DNA from: Ectocarpus siliculosus
Lineage: Eukaryota > Sar > Phaeophyceae > Ectocarpales > Ectocarpaceae
Length of the DNA stretch: 39,534 bases
NCBI GenBank assembly: GCA_000310025.1
Contig: FN649731.1
Span: 2,348,915 to 2,388,448, forward strand
Reading direction: 5' to 3'
The position numbers and the translations under genes were made by a program. This document shows positions 31,501 through 39,534 of the stretch, one piece after another. The notes below the pieces were generated by a model, which saw only the letters and a list, made by a program, of their open reading frames with translations, searched no databases and was not told the origin of the DNA. Numbering within the stretch: position 1 is the stretch's first letter; each line of letters begins with the position of its first letter.

Positions 31501-34500
31501 AAAGAAGGGATTAGACCACGGCGGGTGGGTGTGATGTTGAGGGTGTGCTAGACATCAGCGGTATGCTACCTCTGTTTCTTCCCAAATTTGAATCGCGCGC
31601 GCTTGAGATCTCCGCTTTTATAATCCCGCAACTCCAGGCCATGGGGTGAGGTATCTCCTACGAATTTTGGCACAAATATCTATGAGTCACGGCCATCTCT
31701 CGCCGAAGCACGACCAAACCGGTGTGACGAAGATTGCCCTATTCTTCTCCCTCCTCAGAAGCCAACAGATCGTAAATCGGTGATCTATAGATATCGTTCT
31801 GGTCCCAGTGGGTTATCTAGGCTTCCCGGAAATGCAAGGTTTGGGCCCCTGCATCGCGACTGGAACAGGCCGATATTTAGAGCCTTTTTTTTCCCTCCTG
31901 GGACGGAGAGGAAAGAACGGTCGCCCTTCGCGCTCTCCGCGGCTCATTATTGCTGTAGTAGGCCTTGCGTCCATGCCGTGGTCCTATTCTCGGTTTCCCT
32001 CTCGACATTTGTCACTGTAGTAGTTCCCTACCTCGTAGCATCAAACAAACATGGGCTATCAGCCCCCCCCCCACCCCCCAACAACTGTCTCTGGAAGTGA
32101 AAGCACCAGAAAATAAATGAAGTCATACGCAGCTGTCATCCGTACGCAAGGAAGTAAGCACAAGATGCCGAATACCCTTAGCGGGATGCAACTCACCCTT
32201 CATGCGACTCGCCGAATACCTCACGGCGCTTCGCGCTTGGTGATGTGAGAGCCTGGTCCGGTGAGAACCCGGCGTGCTCCGTCCCGGCTTTGTAGGGATG
32301 CGAGGTCAATGGTCTAACGACTACGGCATGCACGACTATGAGTACACCCCACCCCCCCACCTTGCCCCCCCCCCGGTGTTTGCCATCGGGGTTCGGGTTT
32401 TCGTCGCTTGGCAACGACGTTGTAAAACAAGCCGCCCCCCCCGGTGTTTGCCATCGGGATTGGGTTTTCGTCACTTGGCAACGACATTGTAAAACAAGCT
32501 AATTCACTTCGTGAACTCGGCAACCAGGGTACCGTTTTTTTTTACCTCTTTTTTTTTTTTTTGCGGCAACCATAATGGTGGTCGAGTAGATCATGTTGTG
32601 CGGGGTGGAGAACCCTCACTCCGCGCAAGGGGGATGATCGCACCACGTGGTGTTAAAATGGTAAAGCATCCTCAGGCAGTTACACAGCAGTGCTTATAAC
32701 TGTCTCTGGAAGTGAAAGCACCAGAAAATAAATTAAGTCATACGCAGCTGTCATCCGTTGCTAGGAAGTAAGCACAAGATGCTGAACACCCTTAGCAGGA
32801 TGCATCTCACCCTTCATGCGACTCGCCGAATACCTCACGGCGCTTCGCGCTTGGTTGTGTGAGAGCCTGGTCCGGTGAGAACCCAGCGTGCTCCGTCCCG
32901 GCTTTGTAGGGATGCGAGGTCAATAGTCTAACGAGTACGGCATGCACGACTATGAGTACACCCCCCCACCCCATATTCTAGCAGTGTGGATGTCACCTGG
33001 TTTTATTCGCGTCAAGCGAGTTGATTCAGCAGCAGTGCAAAAACCGTGGTGCTTGCGCGTTGGCCCACCAGTCGGTTAGATCACTCAAATAAATACTTCG
33101 TTGGGATTCAAGTTGATGAGGGCCCCGCTTGTATCCTCTTGTGCGTTGCCAAACTACACCCGGCGCCCTCGCACACCACTCGCGGCGGCGTGACCGGCTG
33201 CGGTTGCTTGTCAAGAATTGTAGCGACGCGCAACTGAAGCTCTCTGCCGTGAGCAAAGTTTCTCGCTCGTGAGCAATGTTTCTCGCTCGCACCATGCCAC
33301 CCTTGCAGGAGTTGCTCGACGTTAAAAAACCCTGAAGCCAGTCTTTTTGTGTGTTTTCTTCACATCACATTGCAGGTTCCTCGCAACGTGGGGTGGCCGT
33401 GTGGATATCGACAAAGAAACTGGCCTGGCCGTTTACAAACGCCCGTCGGGTGTGGTCGGATGGAGCAAGCTTACGCCCGGACTCTCTTTCATGGAGACCC
33501 TCCTGAATTCTGGTGTGACTGGTAGCCCTCAGGTTAGCAAGGGAGGCAAGCTGATGATGATCACCAGCATCAGCTACTTCATCATCCAGGTCAGTGCATC
33601 ATGTGGTCGAGCAGTCTTTTGATGGTACATAGACTAAAGTATGTTGCCGACATGTTTTTTGCTTCGCAACGTTTTGCAGGTTCTGGGGGCGTGAGTAGAG
33701 AAATGGGCAGTGGTGCGGGGAATGGTCGGGGGTATCGCGGCACTGCCCTATCGGAACCAACGTTTCATGTTCATGCTATTATACAAACGCCGTAATCAAT
33801 GGGCATCCCCCAACCGTGGGTGCATGAGACACGAAAAACCACTCCTGCTCGCATCGCGCGGACCATGTTAGGTGGATGCGGGTATGACATGCATTGAAGG
33901 CCTGCTGTGATTTTGTACAGGGCACCTCTCGCGTTCACGCTTCTTGCTGGATGCTGTGACGTTTTCGATTGTGCGCAACCTGCTGTTTTTGTTTTTCCGC
34001 ACGACAAGCCGCGGCTTTCGAGCTCCCCTGGGCGGATATTTTTCATGTTCAAGGTTACGGTAGCGTTACCCAGGATTTCGGTGGAACGATTACGAATTCG
34101 AAACACACCTGCCACAAGCGTAGTGCTTGTTCAAGTTCAGTATACAGGATGGTTCGGGATGCACACCCGATTTAACTCATCAGCAAATTGTTCACGCGTT
34201 CTTGTCAATTAGAAAACATCAGTTTGCACAGGGGTATGCATAGTACGAATGAACCTGTACTAAGCTATCCAACTACCACGTCTTTTACTTTTTCGGGGGG
34301 GGGATGATCGACCCAGGTATACAAAGTGTCGAAAGTGTGAATTAATTCATGACGAATCCTGGACACGTATCTGTTTCCGTAAGAACAAGACACCAAAATG
34401 CGAGGAAACGGAATTTTGAACAGTTGTTTGTGACGCCTTTGTTGCCGGCTTTTGGTCATGTCTAATTGGCCATGAAAAGCCGGCACTCCTGACCAACGAG

Positions 34501-37500
34501 GAGTATGCTTCGAACTTTTGTGTTTGGATCTGAAACGTTGTGAAGGCTGCCGATTGCAGGGACCGGTTCTCATCCCTTATGAACAGCAGTGTTGTTGGTT
34601 GCCACTCATAGTCCCAGCTGCTCCCTCAGCTTGCGAACTATCGTTTTTTTGCCAGGGTCCCGCATTTTTCTTGTCTGGCGAGACTGACGCAGAGGTTTCC
34701 GCTGGAGAATCTGGGTTCGCTCTGGCTGGTCTCATCACTTGCACGGTGCTCTTCGCGGGATACCTTTTCTACCAGGTTTGTCTGCCCCCCCCCCCGCTTT
34801 TTACATTTTGCCTTTGTTTTTATTTGCGGTAACCATAATGGTGGTCGAGTAGATTCTGTTGTGCGGGGTCGAGAACGCTCACTCCGCGTAAAGGGGGTGA
34901 TCGCACCACGTTGTGTTAAAATGGTGAAGCACCCTCGAGGCAGCCACGCAGTGCTTATAGCTGTCTCTGGAACTAAAAGCATCAGAAAATATATCGAGTC
35001 ATTCGCAGCTGTCATCCGTAAGCAAGCAAGTACGCACAAGATGCCGAATACCCTCAACAGAATGCAGCACACCCTCCATGCCCCTCGCTGACAACCTCAC
35101 GGCGCTTCGCGCTTGGTGATGTGAGAGCCTGGTCCGGTGAGAACCCCGCGTGCTCTGTCCCGACTTTGAAGGGATGCGAGGCCGATGGTCTAACAACTAC
35201 GGCATGCACGACTATGAGTACACCCTCCCCACGCGCGCCGGACCGTGTGCTTGTGAACGCTTGTGATCTGCGTTGAAATCGTTGTGAAGAATGCAAAGGC
35301 TCAAATATTGTCCACTCCGCTTACGTCGCTGCCCGACGAAACACCACCTATGTCAAAACTGCAGTGGGAGTTGAGTCGTACGGACAGCGATCAGGTCTTT
35401 GAGGACTACATGGAGGAGGTCAGGCGCGAGAAGATCATGAATGGCGAGATCTCGTTGCTCGGCGTCATGCAGGCAAGAATACCAGTTCGCAACTTGTTGG
35501 TCATTTTTTCCTTGGCTAGAGTCGTCACGCTCGTTCGTGTCAGGCCTTTGTGGGTGTACCAGCGGTGCTGCAAATTGTTTGTGTCGTGAATGGCCCGTTC
35601 TGTGTTTGCCGTATGTCCGTCAGCCGTGATTTTCTTGTTTTATGCCCGACGTACTGACAAGGGGAAGCAGGCAGGGGTTGTTGCGTTACAACCCCTCTGA
35701 AGGCGTCCTTTTTTCTTTGTCTCCGCAGCTTTTTGAGTCTTGTCGGCTGTGGGACTGAGGCGTATGTCCGACGCTTGCGTGTATGAATTATGTCTGTGTC
35801 TATCATTTTCAGGCGGAGCTTCGATTCGCTGCGACCCGTCAATCAACCGAAGAAGGCTACCAGTCCATGGACGGGGTGAGCGCGAGAGGGAGCGCTTAAG
35901 CTCAAGAGGAGGTTGGCCCAGTTGGTTGTCTTTGGTTTATTGTGAGAATCTGCTCCGAATGCATTCATATCGCCCCACTTGCGGCTGTCTACATTACTGG
36001 TAAAGTTAGCTTCTGCGACTTTTTGGATCCGAGTCACGACGAATCTTGCGCGTCCTCTACCTTTTGTTCCCACACACGATTCGGCTGCAGGGCAACCTTG
36101 CTCTCCCGGAGATCGTTATGCGGCGCCTAGAGAAGCTGCTGAGGCCTTTCTTCGATAAGTACGACGACGACAACAGTGGACAGCTGGACAGAGGAGAGTT
36201 CTGGTCGGTTTTCCACGACCTTCAAGAGCATGTCCAAACCTCGGTCAGTGCAATCGGCGTGCAATGGAGGTTGAGTCAGGAATCTACACGTCATGCTGCT
36301 TATATATGTATGCCTTTGTACCCTTGTCCCGGTCGAGGTATGCCGTTGTAGCCGCCCCAGAAAATGTCGAGACTGCCGCCGTGCTACAGCAGTACATTTG
36401 ACTCGTCAAATTCTGGTTGCATGTTGGACGAACCACCTTTTGCTACTCAAGGAGCTGAATGCTATCTTCGAAAAGATCGACACCGACCAGTCGGATCAAA
36501 TCGACTTCGATGAGTTCGTGACGGGTGTGGCAAAGTTCGTCCTGGAGAAAAGCCCGACCGGTACCATCAGGTAAAGCAACGCCTACTGTACTGTTGGACA
36601 CAACTTGATGGTGTTTGGACGGCTTTCGTCGTGTCTTTACAAGCAGATACTGCTGTCTGTTTGCTCCTGTTGTGCGAGCGTTGGTCCTTGGGCACTTGGA
36701 TCGCCTATGCTGACGCGCTCACTGTGTACCATATGCCCTTTTTTCGTGAGTAGCTTTTTCGGCTTGGGCTTCGCCGTTTCGAGATACATCTACCTTTTGT
36801 TTTCGTTGAACCGGAATGGCTTTCTGGACCTACCCGTTTCCAGCCAGGACTCGTCATGTGTTGAAACTGGCTTTCTCACCTGTCAACTAATTTTTTTCTG
36901 ATCGTTTCTCCGTCTCAGCAGCCCTCCGCCGGCAGCAATCGACGAAGCGGCGGATGACGGTGATTCCGAAGAGCACGAAGAGGTCAGAAATACTCGCAGG
37001 CTCGTATGCATGTCATGTTTGTCGAAACAAGAAAGTCTTGAATCGTATCTGACTCGAACCAATTTCTGCTCAGCAGCTTGTGGAAGTAGGCCCGTGAGCC
37101 CGTACTGTATTCTCTTGGTAAATAATGGTCGAAAATTTGCTGCTTTGGATTCTGCGAGAACTTTTTACCGTTGTATCAACAGCAGTTGTTTCGCACTTCG
37201 TACATTGCCTCTCTGTGTGTCCCCTTGAATCTGTACGGTGTCATGTCATAGATGCCGGAGGATCTGGCACACCTCAAACCAGAGGAACAACAGTACCACG
37301 TCAAGATGCGCGCGGCTTACCTCATGACGGTCGGGACAGCCCTAGTGCTCATTTTCTCAGGTAAACCTCGCAGCTGTCCTCCTGGCAGACGGGCCCCTTC
37401 TCATGACCGTATACGCCAATTTCGGAGCAAGCTTGTGTCTACGGACAACGTTCGTAGTGCAACACGGAATTTGCAAGTCCTTGTCCCTCCAGGACTGTAT

Positions 37501-39036
37501 GCATACTAGCGAATCAAGCAGGGTTGGTGTAGAATCCCTCCTGCTGTTGTTCATTGACCATGGTTTGTTCGACGCTCGTGACCAGATAGATAGGGACAAG
37601 GAAGCACCAAAGTGCTATACTGTAGTCCGACTGGGACTTCGGGCGTGCTGCTTGAAGGGCTCGTGTTGGGCGTAATACAGTAGAAAAACACAGATTGTCC
37701 CCCGGGCCATCCAAGAGCGCTCAATTCATGATTTGGGACCCTGACATATTATTTGAAACATGTCGCAAATGGACGACGGGCAGGTATCGATGCGACAGCA
37801 CGACGAATCGATAACCCTCTGTCATATTGGAGAGGTCTACGAACTGTGGCGGACCGTCGTTAACCCCCCTGGACCTAGACAGCTCGCAGAGCTGCCGTGA
37901 TGGGATTTTGCTCTTGCTGAGCACTTCTATCTCTTTCCCTCGTCCCGTACCCCAAAATACATCAGCGAACGGAGACGGTTCTGACAGTCAAATCAAGGCC
38001 TGCCGTGCGCGGTGAACAGGCTTGTCCTCCAAGAAGGGTTGCGCAAGGCCCGGGCGCACCCGAAGACCAAGCGTCAATGCGCAAGGCAACTCTGACATGC
38101 CTTTGACTTCGGTGATGCCTTTTGTTGCGACAGATCCCATGGTGGACGTGCTCGGAGTCCTCGGCGACCGCACGGGAATTTCGTCCTTCTACATCTCGTT
38201 CGTCTTGGCGCCGCTCGCGTCCAACGCTAGCGAGCTCATTGCCGCCTTCAACTACTCTCTCAAGAAGACCAGTCGCACGATCGTCATCTCTTTCGCAGCA
38301 CTGCAGGCGAGAGAGACTGAGGATGGTACTTTTTGTTGCTTGCGCCCGTTGTGTGCGTTTGAAATGCGCGTTGTTTGTCTTGGATGTTTCGCCACGCTTT
38401 CCCCGGTCACCAATTCACGTCTTTTTGCAAGATTCGCACCACATATGCCCCGTAACGTGAATGGAGCGCCTCCTTCTTCTGAATGTTTTTGCAGGGCGCC
38501 GCGTGCATGAACAACACGTTCTGCCTGGGTGTGTTTATGTTCCTCATCTACTTCCGGAACCTGGCATGGGAGTTCAGCGCGGAAACGGTCACCATCCTCC
38601 TAGTGCAGGTGGGTAGATTCGCGGGTTGTATGTACAATACCTGGTACGATGTACTAACAGGGTATGTTGATCGTTGGTCTTGTTCTGTCATTGTGATGCG
38701 AATGCTGCTGTATTTGCTTGCAAGCAGCAAGCACCGCTAGGATCCGGACAATCCACGGCATGCCCCCCTTGTGCGGTTTCGCTTGCGACTTACATGTAGC
38801 CACCCACCCTCGCATCTCGCCTTGCTGGATTGAATGCGGTGTTGCCCGCTAAACTCACATGTGGTAACGGTCGCGTTTTGTTTGTACGTCGTTGTCGGCT
38901 CGTGTGACTGCAGGTGGCAATGGCTGTGTTGTCCTTGCGAAACACATTCAGGGTGGTCGACGGAGTTATGGTGCTCTCCCTCTACCCGCTGTCTCTCATG
39001 GTGGTGGCTGGGTTGGAGGCGTGTGGCTGGGATTGA
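28513..39036 (+). CDS. EF-hand Na+/Ca2+ exchanger-like protein (CaCA superfamily, NCL type)
   Basis: Predicted multi-pass cation/Ca2+ exchanger with a cytosolic Ca2+ sensor. Exons: 28513-28610, 28860-29072, 33376-33589, 34656-34775, 35290-35472, 35813-35875, 36091-36243, 36452-36570, 36919-36982, 37252-37360, 38134-38306, 38495-38608, 38914-39036; every junction keeps phase; 581 aa, like plant NCL. The alpha-1 region has MISDGSELLLLVPSLAG, LPVLGAVPDGAIVLFSG and VGALAGSTIMLLTIPW (residues about 36-104). A loop carries EF-hand 1 DDDNSGQLDRGE (about 322-333) and EF-hand 2 DTDQSDQIDFDE (about 358-369), an acidic stretch, then MPEDLAHLKPEEQQY. The alpha-2 region has VLAPLASNASELIAAFNYS. An in-frame TGA lies just upstream of the ATG, but an upstream exon spliced at 28512 remains possible. 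Two introns appear to use GC donors (35473, 38307). Confidence 0.92.
29662..29914 (-). mobile_element. tRNA-derived SINE-like element in exchanger intron 2
   Basis: On the minus strand a tRNA-like head carries a perfect A-box TGGTCTAGTGG (29893-29903) and a near B-box AGTCCGAATCC (29857-29867) at tRNA-like spacing, with a CCTC/GAGG anticodon-arm remnant. The acceptor stem does not pair well, so it is not a working tRNA gene. About 165 bp of body follow, then an A-rich tail (29662-29683) of the kind that ends SINEs. Five-base ACCAG words flank it, too short to be a sure target duplication. Confidence 0.6.
30066..30570 (+). repeat. Dispersed repeat, copy B (near full length)
   Basis: Same order as copy A: C-tract, TGCCATCGGGGTTGGGCTTT head, hairpin GGTTGCCGC / T-rich loop / GCGGCAACC (30162-30203), the GGTCGAGAACCCTC block, and a tail ending CTATGAGTACACCCCCC. 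The hairpin arms differ from copy A by an A-T to G-C exchange on both sides. GCAGATG occurs near both flanks (30054, 30574) but not flush with the ends. Lies in exchanger intron 2. Confidence 0.85.
32063..32359 (+). repeat. Dispersed repeat, copy C (5'-truncated)
   Basis: After a C-tract, similarity to the family begins only at the ACTGTCTCTGGAAGTGAAAG block and runs to the CTATGAGTACACCCC tail. The head, hairpin and first middle block are missing. Copy D follows within about 6 bp in the same orientation, forming a head-to-tail pair. Confidence 0.85.
32365..32972 (+). repeat. Dispersed repeat, copy D (with duplicated head)
   Basis: Full-length copy whose first 68 bp are duplicated: GGTGTTTGCCATCGGG starts at 32375 and again at 32443. 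The T-tract is longer and interrupted (about 32537-32561). The left hairpin arm (GGGTACCG) no longer fully matches the right arm (GCGGCAACC). The tail ends CTATGAGTACACCCCCCC. Confidence 0.85.
34785..35230 (+). repeat. Dispersed repeat, copy E (5'-truncated, fills an intron)
   Basis: Starts with an 11-C tract only 9 bp after exchanger exon 4, keeps the T-rich tract and right hairpin arm GCGGTAACC, and runs to the CTATGAGTACACCCTCCCC tail 59 bp before exon 5. The head is missing. It is the most diverged copy. Confidence 0.85.
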
Positions 39037-39534
39037 TTCGCTCCTTCACCCACACCTTTGTGTTTGGCGCATGCAACGAGTCATTTCGTGCACATGAATC
39101 GTGGAGTAACGAATACGGCGTCCATTGTTTTGTCTGTTCTTTCTTGCGGCATCGTGTGAAGATAGCAGTGACTGACTGGCTTCTTGAAAACAAACCCCTT
39201 TGACGCAGAACACGAACCGGGTCCTTGTTCATAACGCGCACCTATGCCGCACTCGAATGTTTACGTCTTTTACATGTGGTGTTTACGCACTCTGAGCCTT
39301 CTCTCTCTGTTTATGGGTTGTAGGGTAGGAAACACGCGCAATACCTATGGATGGTTTGTAGATCATCTACATTGCACGGTTGTTGTACTTCTCTAGGTGA
39401 AATGTTTTTCGTCGGGCGCAGGACAATGCCACATTGGTTGGTGCTCATTGCTCCGATGCCCGTGTCGTTTTTACGACGCTTCGCGTGCGATTGCTATTTC
39501 TTGTTCCTTCGTTAGGCTCCTCATGAAATGTACC
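39037..39534. other. 3' flank of the exchanger gene
   Basis: Follows the exchanger TGA and should contain its 3' UTR. No further exon, RNA gene or repeat recognised before the window ends. Confidence 0.5.

Noticed and set aside
30864-31502. A 212-codon + strand open frame inside exchanger intron 2
   Set aside because: Cys/Arg/Ser-rich with no motif, overlapped by other open frames, and bounded by no convincing splice or start context.
33679-33692. A short extra exchanger exon after 33589
   Set aside because: A good CAG acceptor is followed by VLGA and then a stop, and the exons at 33589 and 34656 already join in phase with continuous family sequence.

Overview
The window reads as nuclear DNA of an intron-rich eukaryote, most likely a photosynthetic stramenopile such as a brown alga (about 0.6 confident). 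The reasons are long introns with pyrimidine-rich CAG acceptors, wide spacing (six genes in 39.5 kb), a carbohydrate sulfotransferase of the type expanded in organisms that make sulfated polysaccharides, and an EF-hand cation/Ca2+ exchanger of the plant-NCL type. Nothing looks bacterial, organellar or viral. No open reading frame gives a complete gene. I rebuilt the gene models by hand from conserved motifs, splice sites and codon phase, and almost every junction closes in phase.

Layout. 1-140: low-complexity sequence resembling a contig edge. 141-3338 (+): 3' part of a Gal-3-O-sulfotransferase-like gene, six exons, including a 34-nt microexon. 3339-5523: gene-free, with copy A of a dispersed repeat. 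5524-8545 (-): ESS-2/DGCR14 splicing-associated nuclear protein, three exons. 8546-8954: 409-bp divergent promoter region. 8955-13999 (+): LSM14/Scd6/RAP55 RNA-granule protein, ten exons, with LSm, P/Q-rich, FDF, FFD, TFG and RGG parts. 14000-16954: gene-poor. 16955-19262 (+): MND1 meiotic recombination protein, five exons, 202 aa, close to the family length. 19263-20991: gene-poor, with a 120-bp tandem duplication and a nested inverted repeat. 20992-26561 (+): kelch-repeat beta-propeller protein, seven exons. 26562-28512: gene-poor. 28513-39036 (+): sodium/calcium-exchanger family protein with two EF-hands, thirteen exons, 581 aa; its introns hold a tRNA-derived SINE-like element and four of the five dispersed-repeat copies. 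39037-39534: 3' flank.

The genes are not one pathway. ESS-2 and LSM14 are both RNA-processing proteins and share a promoter interval. MND1 implies meiosis. The sulfotransferase (Golgi) and the exchanger (a Ca2+-regulated membrane transporter) are metabolic and transport genes.

The most interesting unexplained structure is the roughly 0.5-kb dispersed repeat. It has five copies, all in + orientation, with C-tracts at both ends, an internal T-tract hairpin whose arms differ by a compensatory base-pair change between copies, 5'-truncated copies and a possible 10-bp target duplication. Also notable are an exact 31-nt sequence, TTTAATGTGAAGA plus (CAA)n, just upstream of the 3' splice site in introns of both ESS-2 and LSM14, and a high share of GC-AG introns. 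These are reading-by-eye results; no database search was possible.
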